Shown here one piece after another: positions 18,959 to 31,019 of a DNA stretch of 64,000 bases. Numbering within the stretch: position 1 is the first letter of the stretch; every line of letters starts with the position of its first letter. The position numbers and the translations under genes were made by a program. Source of the stretch: an uncultured bacterium (lineage in GTDB: Bacteria > Actinomycetota > Coriobacteriia > Coriobacteriales > Atopobiaceae); assembly GCA_905214865.1 (NCBI GenBank), contig CAJMNO010000003.1, positions 1 to 64,000 of the forward strand. Direction: 5' to 3'. The notes beneath the pieces were generated by a model. The model worked only from the letters and a program-made list of their open reading frames with translations, had not been told where the DNA came from and searched no databases.

Positions 18959-19852
18959 CTACTCTCCCCTGGGGCCATCCTCGGAGAGGAGCTGCGCCTT
19001 GTAGTCGGCCAGCTTGTCGCGCTGGTCCTGCGGCAGCTCCGGGTAGCGTGGGTCCATCTGGCGCAGGACGTCCACGATGGCCTCGCTCACGAGCCAGCGC
19101 GCGAACCACTTCTTGTCGGCGGGAATCACGAACCACGGGGCGTGCTTGGTCGCCGTGCCGTTGATGGCGTCCTCGTACGCGCGCATGTAGCTGGGCCACA
19201 GCTTGCGCTCCGCGATGTCGCTGCCGGAGAACTTCCAGTTCTTGGACTGGTCGTCGATGCGCTCGAGGAAGCGCAGCCGCTGCTGCTCGGGACTCACGTT
19301 GAGGAAGATCTTGAGCACCCGGTAGCCATTCTCGTACAGGTACTCCTCGAAGTCGCGGATCTGGCGGTAGCGCTTGCCAAAGAACTGCCGCTCCGAGTCG
19401 TTGGTGCAGCGCTCCGGCATCTTGTAGCCCCTCCACAGCGCGTGCACGCGCACCACCAGCACGTCCTCGTAGTACGAGCGGTTGAACAGCGCGATCTGCC
19501 CCCGGGGCGGAAGGTGCGTGACGGCTCGCCACAGGTAGTCGTGCGAGAGCTCCTCCGCGCTGGGCTGCTTAAAGCTGTGGACCGTGACCCCCTGCGGGTT
19601 GATCCCGCTCATCACGTGCTTGATCGTGGAGTCCTTGCCGGCAGCGTCCATCGCCTGGAGCAGGACCACCAGGCCCTCCCTGCCCTCGGCATAGAGACGG
19701 TCCTGCAGCTGCCCCATGAGCACCGCGTTGCCGGCCGTGCGCTCCTCGTAGTCAAAGCGCTCGTCCTTCTTCACGTCGGGGCTGGTGGGCGCCTTCGAGA
19801 TGTCAAAGCGCCCGTCGCCGTCAAACCTGCAGTCGCAGAGGTCAATTGCCAT
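18959..19852 (-). CDS. Polyphosphate kinase 2 family protein
   Basis: A 297-residue PPK2-type phosphotransferase that moves phosphate between polyphosphate and nucleotides. It shows the P-loop MDAAGKDSTIKH (about 69-79), the lid-side basic motif FNRSYYEDVLVVRVH, and RQFFGKRYRQIRDFE and SKNWKFSGSDIAERKLWPSYM, all typical of the family. The ATG at 19852 follows GGGGGAACC; an alternative start 12 codons upstream lacks a clear ribosome site. The single-domain length fits nucleoside mono- or diphosphate-using PPK2 enzymes; the exact nucleotide cannot be told from sequence. It is a single gene. Confidence 0.88.
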   Translation of the reverse strand: MAIDLCDCRFDGDGRFDISKAPTSPDVKKDERFDYEERTAGNAVLMGQLQDRLYAEGREGLVVLLQAMDAAGKDSTIKHVMSGINPQGVTVHSFKQPSAEELSHDYLWRAVTHLPPRGQIALFNRSYYEDVLVVRVHALWRGYKMPERCTNDSERQFFGKRYRQIRDFEEYLYENGYRVLKIFLNVSPEQQRLRFLERIDDQSKNWKFSGSDIAERKLWPSYMRAYEDAINGTATKHAPWFVIPADKKWFARWLVSEAIVDVLRQMDPRYPELPQDQRDKLADYKAQLLSEDGPRGE

Positions 19853-20047
19853 GGTTCCCCCATCCTGGGGCGGCGGACCCGCCACCATGGCACGCCCGTC
19901 AGCCGCTACCCTCCTCTGTACCCAAGTACGTTTGGAGAGGTTCGACAGCTTAGAAACCCGGCATCCTCACGGCGAGCGGGCCTTGCCCCCATGCCAGCCG
20001 CCATGCTGCGCGCTGTCGACCGGCACCTGCACGGCAGGCGGACCTTG
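19853..20047. other. Upstream region of PPK2 gene
   Basis: This should hold the ppk2 promoter, but I see no convincing -35/-10 pair. Degenerate relatives of the following repeats (CAGCTTAGAAACCCGG) already appear near 19946. Confidence 0.3.
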
Positions 20048-20544
20048 CGGCTTAACGTTCCCGGAGCGAGCACGGATCGGAGGGCTAGGCAGCTTAAAGA
20101 ATCCGAGGCGTGTACGGATTTTCAAACAGCATGCTTAACTTTCCCGGTGCCTGCACGTGCGTGGCGTCGGTAAATCCGCACTAGCACCGGGAACTTTAAG
20201 CACGTCCGAGGCCCAACACATACGGGCACCGGGAACTTTAAGCACGCCGGACTCCCAACCCGTACGGGCACCGGGAACTTTAAGCACCTACGCGGTTTGG
20301 GCGGAGAAGTGCTTAGCAAAGCTAGCCCCCGCCCGAATTTGGGGGAGAGATGTTCAGCGAAGCTAGGCCTCGGGTCGATTGGCAGCCCGGGTGCTTAGCG
20401 AACCTAGGCCTCGTGTGGATTGACGGCACGATTGCTTAGTGAAGCTAGGCCTCATGCGAGTTTTCGATGCCCAACTCACAAGAGGGCTAGAGGCGTTAAG
20501 CATCCGACACAGGAATCCACAGGAGGGCTAAGCCCGCTAAGCAC
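20048..20544. repeat. Degenerate repeat array with 41-42 bp period (GTGCTTA family)
   Basis: About eleven copies of a 20-bp element lie here. Three near-identical copies of GCACCGGGAACTTTAAGCAC start at 20184, 20226 and 20268. Inverted, diverged copies of type GTGCTTAGCGAACCTAGGCC start at 20309, 20350, 20391 and 20432, and two more in the first orientation at 20484 and 20525. An inverted partner (GCTTAACTTTCCCGGTGCC) is at 20133. Starts are 42, 42, 41, 41, 41, 41, 52 and 41 bases apart. The intervening 21-22 bp are partly alike, so this is a diverged tandem/inverted repeat, not a CRISPR. No gene is visible inside. Confidence 0.85.
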
Positions 20545-20848
20545 CTCTCCCTAAGTCCATGCGCGAACGCGGGGAATGTCGGGCTGCCTGGCCTTGCCAC
20601 ACAAGCGCACCCGGCATCCCGCGCCGCATCCCCAGCTGCGAGCCCCATCGCAGCTGCCGTGGCGTCACGTTATCCAAACGTCCGTGCACCCCTTCGGGAA
20701 ACCGCCACCCGCGACGCCCGCAGTATCGCCCGATCATGCAATATATGGCATCGGCCGCATCACTCCGCAACAGCAACGTGGCCCCACCCCGGGAGGTATT
20801 TCATTCGCAAGCAGGGCAAGGGCCGCGTTACCCTGCCACCACAACAGG
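20545..20848. other. Intergenic stretch, no gene recognised
   Basis: No convincing gene is seen in these 304 bases; the open frames have no ribosome site or familiar residues. Confidence 0.4.
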
Positions 20849-20884
20849 GCGGCCCCATCCCGAACCAATCCGGGATGGGGCCGC
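20849..20884 (-). terminator. Perfect 14-bp hairpin, possible terminator of hydroxyacyl-CoA dehydrogenase gene
   Basis: GCGGCCCCATCCCG pairs perfectly with CGGGATGGGGCCGC across an 8-base loop, 117 bases downstream of the minus-strand gene ending at 21002. There is no strong T tract, so termination is plausible but not certain. Confidence 0.5.
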
Positions 20885-21001
20885 ACCCTCGACGCCTCGG
20901 TCGTCTCCACCGCTAGCGCTTCCGCCTGACGCCGGGACTCCATCCGATGGAACCCGCAGGCCGGCAGCCGGCGGATGGGCCATCACCGCCCCCGCGTCAC
21001 G

Positions 21002-21952
21002 TCACTTGGAGTAGTCGTAGAAGCCCTTGCCGGCATTCACGCCGGTCTCGCCCCTGTCGATCTTCTCCTTGAGCAGCGTCGTGATCCTGTTTTGAACCGT
21101 GCCCTCCTGCTTGGCGCGAGGATCCATGACCCCGATGTTGTAGGCGGTGGTGAGACCAACGATGTCCAGGATCCGGAACGGTCCCGCCGGCGCGCCGGTG
21201 CCCAGCTTCCAGGCCAGGTCGATGTCCTCCGGGCTGCCCACGCCGCCGGCCCACAGGCCCTCCGCCGCAGAGAGGAACGGCACCAGCATGCTGTTGAGGA
21301 GGTACCCCGGCTGCTCGCGCATCACCTTGAGCGGGACCATCCTGATCGAGGAGGTGAAGGCGACCACCAGGTCAAAGCTCTCCTTCGAGGTGCCCTCGTG
21401 CCCCATGACCTCGCCGGACGGGTTCTTCCAGATCTCGTTCGCAAAGTGGAGGGCCAGGTAGCGGTCCGGCCTTCCGGTGGCCTCGGCAAACTGGCTGGGC
21501 AGCAGCGTCGAGCTGTTGGTGGCGACGACGGTGCGCTCGGGCAGGTGCTTGGCCAGCTCGGTGTAGAACGCGGTCTTCTGCTCCGGGTCCTCCGCCACTG
21601 CCTCGATCACCAGGTCGGCGTCGCCAAACGCCTCGTCCCAGTCGGTGGTGAGGCGCAGGCTGCCATAGGCCCTCTCCACATCGGCCTTGAGCTCCTCGCA
21701 CCGCTCCGGCGTGACCTCCTCGGGAGCGCACAGCCCGTACGCATAGGCCGAGGGGTCGGTCTTCATGGCCTCGAGGGTGTCCAGGTAGATCTTGCGCAGG
21801 CGGTCGATCTTGGGCTGGCAGCGCTCGATGGACCCCTGGGAGCGCAGCCAGATCGTCACGTCGTATCCGCGGTAGGCGGTCTGGAACGCGATCTGGCTCC
21901 CCAAGACCCCTCCACCGGCGACCGTCACCCTCTTGACGTCCTTGATGTCCAT
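21002..21952 (-). CDS. 3-hydroxyacyl-CoA dehydrogenase
   Basis: A 316-residue NAD-dependent dehydrogenase of the 3-hydroxyacyl-/3-hydroxybutyryl-CoA dehydrogenase family. The Rossmann motif is VTVAGGGVLGSQIAFQTAYRGYDVTIW (about residues 8-34). DADLVIEAVAEDPEQKTAFY and VATNSSTLLPSQFA follow, and the catalytic His-Glu region is ALHFANEIWKNPSGEV. The C-terminal helical dimer domain ends VNAGKGFYDYSK. AGGAG precedes the ATG at 21952. It is alone, with no thiolase or crotonase nearby, so its pathway (fermentative butyrate-type or fatty acid) cannot be told. Confidence 0.88.
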   Translation of the reverse strand: MDIKDVKRVTVAGGGVLGSQIAFQTAYRGYDVTIWLRSQGSIERCQPKIDRLRKIYLDTLEAMKTDPSAYAYGLCAPEEVTPERCEELKADVERAYGSLRLTTDWDEAFGDADLVIEAVAEDPEQKTAFYTELAKHLPERTVVATNSSTLLPSQFAEATGRPDRYLALHFANEIWKNPSGEVMGHEGTSKESFDLVVAFTSSIRMVPLKVMREQPGYLLNSMLVPFLSAAEGLWAGGVGSPEDIDLAWKLGTGAPAGPFRILDIVGLTTAYNIGVMDPRAKQEGTVQNRITTLLKEKIDRGETGVNAGKGFYDYSK

Positions 21953-22341
21953 GGGTGGCTCCTTTCTCGCCTTCCCGTCCCAGGGACGGGCTTGCCGCAC
22001 GCCCCAACGGGGTCGCGGCGTCCTGTGTTGTCTGGCGTCTACCCATCGGAGGAAGATTTGTTACTAACCAGATGGCATTTTCGGCGGGCGGACGCCCATC
22101 GCGACCCCTGCCACCGGGTCGAAGCCGACGATGGCGGTCGCCAGGGGGAGAGGGACGACAACCGTCCCCCAAGCCCCCGCCCATGACAGAGCGCCACACA
22201 CGCTCGCCACACACGCTGAACGTATACTTTTATGGTTGTTCCGCACGTGTCGCAGCAACCCCCGCGACATGCGTCGGCGACCAAAGAGACACAGGAGGGC
22301 CGCGCACCGCGCAGTCCAACACCCCTCACGAGAGGAGACCC
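21953..22341. other. Divergent promoter region between hydroxyacyl-CoA dehydrogenase gene and galE
   Basis: This 389-base gap lies between divergent genes and must hold both promoters. A -10-like TATACT is at 22223-22228 facing galE, without a good -35. AGGAG sites serve the two starts. I see no repeat of the families found elsewhere, and no RNA gene. Confidence 0.4.
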
Positions 22342-23397
22342 ATGAGCGAAGCCAAGGATCCCAAGGACACCTGCGTCCTGGTAACCGGCGGCGCCGGCTT
22401 CATTGGCAGCCACACGGTGGTCGAGCTGCTCCAGAACGGCTACAAGACGGTCATCGCGGACGACCTGAGCAACGCGAGCGAGAAGGTCGTAGACCGCATC
22501 AAGACGATCGTTGGCGACGAGGCGGCCAAGAACCTCTCCTTCTACAAGGTCGACGTGAACGACCGCGCCGCCCTCGACGCCATCTTCGACGAGAACCCCA
22601 TCGACCGCGTAATCCACTTCGCGGGATTCAAGGCCGTGGGCGAGAGCGTCCACAAGCCCATCGAGTACTACAGCAACAACCTGGGCAACACCCTCACCCT
22701 GGTGGACGTGATGCGCAACCACGGTTGCAAGGACATCATCTTCAGCAGCTCCGCCACCGTGTACGGCGACCCCGACAGCCTGCCCCTCACGGAGGAGAGC
22801 CCCAAGAAGCCCGCGACCAACCCCTACGGCTGGACCAAGTGGATGATCGAGCAGATCCTCACCGACCTCCACACCGCCGACCCCGAGTGGAACGTCGTGC
22901 TGCTGCGCTACTTCAACCCCATCGGCGCGCACCCCTCGGGACTCATGGGCGAGGACCCCAAGGGCATCCCCAACAACCTTCTCCCCTACGTGGCGCAGGT
23001 GGCCGTGGGCAAGCGCGAGTGCGTCCACGTGTTTGGCAACGACTACGACACGCCCGACGGGACCGGCGTGCGCGACTACATCCACGTGTGCGACCTGGGC
23101 ACCGGCCACGTCGCAGCGCTCAACTGGATGAACGGCCGCACGGGCGTCGAGATCTTCAACCTGGGCACCGGAAAGGGGACCTCGGTCCTGCAGATCATCA
23201 AGGCCTTCTCCAAAGCTTGTGGCAAGGATCTCCCCTACCAGATCGACCCGCGCCGCCCGGGCGACGTGGACGCCAACTACGCCGACTGCTCCAAGGCAAA
23301 GCGCGAGATGGGATGGGAGGCCAAGTACACGATCGACGACATGTGCCGCGACTCGTGGAACTGGCAGTCCAAGAACCCCGATGGCTACGGAGAGTAG
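22342..23397 (+). CDS. galE: UDP-glucose 4-epimerase
   Basis: A 351-residue extended short-chain dehydrogenase that interconverts UDP-glucose and UDP-galactose. NAD-binding TGGAGFIGSHTVVELL is near residues 15-30, FAGFKAVGESVHKPIEYYSNN is the GalE signature region, the catalytic Ser lies in FSSSATVYG, and the Tyr-Lys pair is in NPYGWTKWMIE. VRDYIHVCDLGTGHVAAL and the C-terminal YADCSKAKREMGW complete the match. AGGAG precedes the ATG at 22342. The next gene starts 1 base after its stop. Confidence 0.95.
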   Translation: MSEAKDPKDTCVLVTGGAGFIGSHTVVELLQNGYKTVIADDLSNASEKVVDRIKTIVGDEAAKNLSFYKVDVNDRAALDAIFDENPIDRVIHFAGFKAVGESVHKPIEYYSNNLGNTLTLVDVMRNHGCKDIIFSSSATVYGDPDSLPLTEESPKKPATNPYGWTKWMIEQILTDLHTADPEWNVVLLRYFNPIGAHPSGLMGEDPKGIPNNLLPYVAQVAVGKRECVHVFGNDYDTPDGTGVRDYIHVCDLGTGHVAALNWMNGRTGVEIFNLGTGKGTSVLQIIKAFSKACGKDLPYQIDPRRPGDVDANYADCSKAKREMGWEAKYTIDDMCRDSWNWQSKNPDGYGE

Positions 23398-23398
23398 C

Positions 23399-24439
23399 GT
23401 GGCATCCCCGTCGCAGGGCGCCTTCGTCGCATACCTGACGCGCGTCAGGCCCCTGGTCGAGGGCTACTTGCGCGAGGTTGCGCCGCACGCCACGTCCGAC
23501 GCGGGCGCAGATGACCTCGAACGCTACCTGTACGCCCCGCTGTGGGACTTCACGCGGGGCGGGGGCAAGCGCACCCGCCCGGCGCTCTGCCTGCTGGGGG
23601 CCGAGACGGTGGGCGGCAACGCGCGCGACGCGCTGCCCGCCGCCGCGGCGATCGAGACGTTCCAGAGCGCCGCGCTGATCCACGACGACATCGCCGACGA
23701 GGGCGAGCTGCGCCGCGGCAAGCCCTGCACCTATCGCACGGAGGGCGTGGGCGTTGCCATCAACGTGGGCGACCTGGGGATCGTGGACACGTTCCGCCTG
23801 CTCCTGGACGCCCCCGGCCTGCCTGACCAAGTCAGGCTCCGCCTTGCCAGCGAGCTCACGGACATGGAGCTGCGCACTGTGGAGGGGCAGGCCCTGGACC
23901 TCGGCTGGGCCCGCGACGGCCGCTGGGATGTGAGCGTGGACGACTACCTGTACATGGCGTCCCACAAGACGGCGTACTACTCCGGCGCCGTGCCCCTGGT
24001 CATGGGGGCGATCTGCGGAGGCGGCACCGACGCCCAGGTGGAGGGCCTGCGCTCGTTTGGCATGGACTGCGGCCTGGCGTTCCAGATTCAGGACGACCTC
24101 CTCAACCTGGTGGGCGACGCCAAGGCGCAGGGCAAGGACTTCCGCACCGACATCACCGAGGGCAAGCGCACCCTCGTGGCGGTCTGGTCCCTGGCCCACC
24201 TCGCGAAGCCGGAGCGCGACGAGCTCCTCTCCCTCCTCTCGGGGGAGACGACCGACCCCGCCAAGCTCGCGCGCGCCGTCGAGCTGATGGAGCGCGCCGG
24301 CGGGGTGGAGCACGCCCGCGCGTATGCCCGGTCGCTCGTTCGCACCGCAAAGTCGCACCTGTCGAACGTGGACGTCTTGGACGAGGCGCGCGCGACGCTC
24401 CTCTCTATGGCAGACTTTTTCGTGGAGCGCCTGGACTAG
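23399..24439 (+). CDS. Polyprenyl (geranylgeranyl-type) diphosphate synthase
   Basis: A 346-residue trans-isoprenyl diphosphate synthase that lengthens allylic diphosphates with isopentenyl diphosphate. The GGGKRTRPALCLL motif, first Asp-rich motif HDDIADEGELRRG, and second Asp motif FQIQDDLLNLVGD with the following Lys-rich KDFRTDITEGKRTLVAV are all present. The GTG at 23399 is preferred because GGAGAG sits just upstream; an ATG at 23381 would overlap galE and lacks a ribosome site. Chain length of the product cannot be read reliably. It likely supplies lipid carrier or quinone side chains. Confidence 0.9.
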   Translation: MASPSQGAFVAYLTRVRPLVEGYLREVAPHATSDAGADDLERYLYAPLWDFTRGGGKRTRPALCLLGAETVGGNARDALPAAAAIETFQSAALIHDDIADEGELRRGKPCTYRTEGVGVAINVGDLGIVDTFRLLLDAPGLPDQVRLRLASELTDMELRTVEGQALDLGWARDGRWDVSVDDYLYMASHKTAYYSGAVPLVMGAICGGGTDAQVEGLRSFGMDCGLAFQIQDDLLNLVGDAKAQGKDFRTDITEGKRTLVAVWSLAHLAKPERDELLSLLSGETTDPAKLARAVELMERAGGVEHARAYARSLVRTAKSHLSNVDVLDEARATLLSMADFFVERLD

Positions 24440-24463
24440 GCGCAGCTTGAGTAGGAGTTGCTT

Positions 24464-25378
24464 ATGGAACCAATCACCGTTGGCGCGCAGGGTGCCGCAG
24501 TCGAGGACATCCAGGGGCGCCTTGCCTCCCTTGGCTACGAGATCGACCAGAGGGAGACGTCGTCGCAGGACTTTGGCTCCACGACGGCGAGCGCCGTGGC
24601 CAAGTTCCGCCTGGACCACGGTCTGCCGCTGGGGACCGAGGTCAACTCGGCGACCTGGTCAGAGCTTGTGGACGAGACCTACCACATGGGCGACAGGACC
24701 CTGTACCTGCGCCTCCCCAACTACCATGGCGCCGACGTGCGGCAGCTGCAGGAGTGCCTCAACATCCTGGGCTTCTCGTGCGGCGAGGTCGACGGCTACT
24801 TTGGCGCCTACACCGAGGCCGCCGTGGCGCAGTTCCAGGAGAGCCAGGGCATGCTCGCGGACGGCATGGCGTTTGACGACACCTTCGACGCCGTCGAGCG
24901 CCTGCGCCACGTGTGGGCAGGCAAGCCCGCGGCGGGACCGCATCCCACCGGCGGCATGGGCTTCGCCCGCGCGGCAGGCGTGCTGGAGGTGACCCCGCTC
25001 TCAATCACGGCGGAGGATCCCATCAGCCGCAACGTCGCCGGCCGCATCTGGAACCTGGCGTGCGCCACCACGGAGAAGAGCGGGCTCGAGCTGGTCGAGC
25101 GCGCCTCCGACGCCTCGGAGGGCACCACCTGCGTGCTCGTGCTTGCCTCCACGCCCCTCGCGGACGATAGCAAGGTCATGAACCTGGTGTGCGACGACCT
25201 GGACACGCTGCCCCAGCGCATTCGCACCACCTGCGAGGGAGCGCGCGGGGCAAAGCCCCCCGTCATCAGGTTGGAGCTGCCGCTGGGCAACCACTACAAC
25301 GGCACCTTCACCACGGCGGACGCGCAGACCTTCGCGGTCATGCTGCTCGACGCCATCTGCACGGCCTTCAACAACTAG
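24464..25378 (+). CDS. Protein with two peptidoglycan-binding (PG_binding_1) domains
   Basis: A 304-residue protein. Residues 4-65 (GAQGAAVEDIQGRLASLGYEID...TASAVAKFRLDHGLP) and about 83-150 (GADVRQLQECLNILGFSCGEVDGYFGAYTEAAVAQFQESQG) are two PG_binding_1 repeats. The C-terminal half (from about 180) has an alternating hydrophobic pattern ending GNHYNGTFTTADAQTFAVMLLDAICTAFNN, compatible with an amidase-like fold, but I see no certain catalytic residues. There is no signal peptide, so export by Sec is not indicated. AGGAG lies 6 bases before the ATG at 24464. It is last in the galE run and followed by a terminator. Confidence 0.8.
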   Translation: MEPITVGAQGAAVEDIQGRLASLGYEIDQRETSSQDFGSTTASAVAKFRLDHGLPLGTEVNSATWSELVDETYHMGDRTLYLRLPNYHGADVRQLQECLNILGFSCGEVDGYFGAYTEAAVAQFQESQGMLADGMAFDDTFDAVERLRHVWAGKPAAGPHPTGGMGFARAAGVLEVTPLSITAEDPISRNVAGRIWNLACATTEKSGLELVERASDASEGTTCVLVLASTPLADDSKVMNLVCDDLDTLPQRIRTTCEGARGAKPPVIRLELPLGNHYNGTFTTADAQTFAVMLLDAICTAFNN

Positions 25379-25422
25379 CCGGCGCGGAGCACCTCTCCCC
25401 CACCTGAGGAGCCAGAACGCAC

Positions 25423-25461
25423 AAGGGACCCCACCCGCCTCAGGGCAGATGGGGTCCCTTT
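25423..25461 (+). terminator. Rho-independent terminator of the galE operon
   Basis: AAGGGACCCCA and TGGGGTCCCTT form a perfect 11-bp stem followed by TTTCG. The symmetric A-rich start also allows termination from the opposite strand (glgP side). Confidence 0.85.
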
Positions 25462-25624
25462 CGTACCTGTGTGAGAGGGGATGGGTACCGCGGGTGAGGG
25501 ACCTCGCGACGGCGCGTCCCTCGGACGGGCAGAGAGGCCCCGGCGACGCTCGCTGCGGCCGCCCCGGGGACGATGGGGCACCGCAAGGTGCGCCGAGGCG
25601 CAGCCAGCCTCATCAGATCCGGGC

Positions 25625-25740
25625 TCCATAAGGGTTGACGCGTTTGGCGCCACCCTAAACGCGCGAAATCTTACGAGGCCCGGAGTCCCATAAGGATCGA
25701 CGCGCTTAGCCCCTCCCTAAACGCGCCAACCCTTACGAGA
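25625..25740. repeat. Two palindromic elements, AAACGCG family
   Basis: Two hairpin-forming units of about 53 bp begin CATAAGG at 25627 and 25689, 62 bases apart. Each has arms CGCGYTTRG / CCTAAACGCG and outer arms near CATAAGG / CTTACGAG. They lie between the galE-run terminator and glgP. The rest of this 425-base gap holds no gene that I can see. The family differs from the other arrays in the window. Confidence 0.8.
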
Positions 25741-25803
25741 CAGCCTCGACGCGAGCTCGCCCAAGGCGAGGGGAGACAATCTGCGCCTCCCCGCCCCTCT
25801 CCC

Positions 25804-28071
<2,268 letters not shown>

Positions 28072-28126
28072 TCGTCCTCCTGATAGGGTGATGATGGGCA
28101 TGGTCAGGTCGGGTTCCGGGCGCCCC

Positions 28127-29635
28127 CTACTGGGGAAGCTCCGGGCCGCTCGCACCGGGCATGCGGAAGTAGGTCTGGGTCAGGGACGACAGGTACCCCT
28201 CGAGCGAGCGCGTGATGGCACCCTCCCGCATCCTCCAGCTCCAGTTGCCACCCACCGTCGCGGGCGTGTTCATGCGCGCCTCGTTGCCGAGGTCGAGGAG
28301 GTCCTGCATGGTGTAGATGCAGGTGTCGCTCACCGACGCGGCAATCGCCCGGTTGAGGGCCGCCGAGGCGGGTTCCCCCTTCGCGCGGTGCAGGTAGGCG
28401 TCCGCCTGCTCGCGCTCCCGCGGGGTGGCGGTGTCCTCGTACCACCCGCGGGCGGTCTCGTTGTCGTGCGTTCCCACGTAGGCGATCGTGTTGGGCTCGT
28501 AGTGGTGGGGCAGGTAGTACGAGTCGCTGTCGCCGTCAAAGGCAAACTGCAGGATCTTCATGCCGGGGAAGCCGGTGTCCTCGCGCATCTGGATGACCTC
28601 GGGCGTGAGGAAGCCCAGGTCCTCCGCGATGATGGGCAGCTTGCCCAGCTGGTCCTCAAGCTCGCGGAAGAACTCGATGCCCGGCCCCTTTGACCAGTCA
28701 CCGTACTTGGACGACGGCGAGCCGAACGGCACCTCCCAGTACGACTCGAACCCGCGGAAGTGGTCGATGCGCACCACGTCGTAGAGCGCCAGGCTGGCGC
28801 GCATGCGCGCGACCCACCACGCGTAGTGGTCCCTTGCCATGGACTCCCAGTCGTAGATGGGGTTGCCCCAGTACTGACCGGTGGACGAGAACTGGTCGGG
28901 CGGCGTGCCCGCGACGCTCAGCGGGTTGTCCGCCTCGTCAGTCTTGAAGAGCTGGGGGCTCTCCCACATCTCGACCGAGTCGCGCGAGACGTAGATGGGG
29001 ATGTCGCCTATCACGCGCACGCCGCGCTCGTTGGCGTAGTCCTTGAGCGCGTGCCACTGGTGGTAGAAGAGGTACTGGGTCATCTGGTGGTAGCGCATGC
29101 GCTCGGGGTTGCGCGCGCATATCGCCGACGTTGCCTCCCCGCGCCTGCGGCACTCCTCGGGCCACTCGTAGTAGGCCCTGAGCCCAAACTCCTCCTTCAC
29201 GGTCATGAACTCGCAGTAGGGCGCAAGCCACCAGTCGTTCTCGTCCAGGAACTCCTCCAGGTCCTTGGGGGGATTGGAGAAGAAGCGGTCGACGGCACGC
29301 TCGAGCACCCTCCGGCGGCTCACGAAGATCTGGCCGTAGTCCACCCTGCCCGGGTCGTCCCCAAAGGGCACCCCGTCGAGGTCGGCGGGCTCAAGGTAGC
29401 CCTTGTCGAGGAGCTCGTCGAAGTCGATGAAGTTGGGGTTGCCCGCGAAGGCGGAGAAGGACTGGTACGGGGAGTCGCCGTAGCTCGTCGTGGTGAGCGG
29501 GAGAATCTGCCAGTAGCTCTGGTGGCAGCGTGCAAGGAAGTCCGCGAACTGGTACGCCTTGGCCCCGAAGGAACCGATCCCGTATGCTCCCGGCAACGCC
29601 GAGACGGGCATGAGCACTCCACTTGTCCTTGGCAT
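28127..29635 (-). CDS. malQ: 4-alpha-glucanotransferase (amylomaltase)
   Basis: A 502-residue GH77 enzyme that disproportionates maltodextrins, working with glycogen phosphorylase to turn imported oligosaccharides into glucose and glucose 1-phosphate. Motifs: ALPGAYGIGSFGAKAYQFADFLA at the N-terminus, GDIPIYVSRDSVEMW, catalytic Asp in VRIDHFRGFESYWEVP, the acid Glu in IIAEDLGFLTPEV, and THDNETARGW. GGAGCGAAG precedes the ATG at 29635. It is in the same orientation as the transporter genes upstream. Confidence 0.95.
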   Translation of the reverse strand: MPRTSGVLMPVSALPGAYGIGSFGAKAYQFADFLARCHQSYWQILPLTTTSYGDSPYQSFSAFAGNPNFIDFDELLDKGYLEPADLDGVPFGDDPGRVDYGQIFVSRRRVLERAVDRFFSNPPKDLEEFLDENDWWLAPYCEFMTVKEEFGLRAYYEWPEECRRRGEATSAICARNPERMRYHQMTQYLFYHQWHALKDYANERGVRVIGDIPIYVSRDSVEMWESPQLFKTDEADNPLSVAGTPPDQFSSTGQYWGNPIYDWESMARDHYAWWVARMRASLALYDVVRIDHFRGFESYWEVPFGSPSSKYGDWSKGPGIEFFRELEDQLGKLPIIAEDLGFLTPEVIQMREDTGFPGMKILQFAFDGDSDSYYLPHHYEPNTIAYVGTHDNETARGWYEDTATPREREQADAYLHRAKGEPASAALNRAIAASVSDTCIYTMQDLLDLGNEARMNTPATVGGNWSWRMREGAITRSLEGYLSSLTQTYFRMPGASGPELPQ

Positions 29636-29735
29636 CTTCGCTCCTTACTGGTTCCAGTCACAAAGGGGCCACCCAACCCGACACACCGCCGCAGTTGCTG
29701 TGTTGCCGGAGTTGGGCGGCGACTACCTCCCGGTC

Positions 29736-30944
<1,209 letters not shown>

Positions 30945-31019
30945 CTGTCTGCCTTTCTCATGGGACCCACACCGGGGTCGCGAACAGTCCTTGCATGGGC
31001 CTCTTGCTGTGACGAACCG

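Noticed and set aside
20184..20544. Possible CRISPR array (20-bp repeats, about 21-bp spacers)
   Set aside because: Repeats are degenerate and occur in both orientations, spacers resemble each other and are too short, and there are no cas genes.
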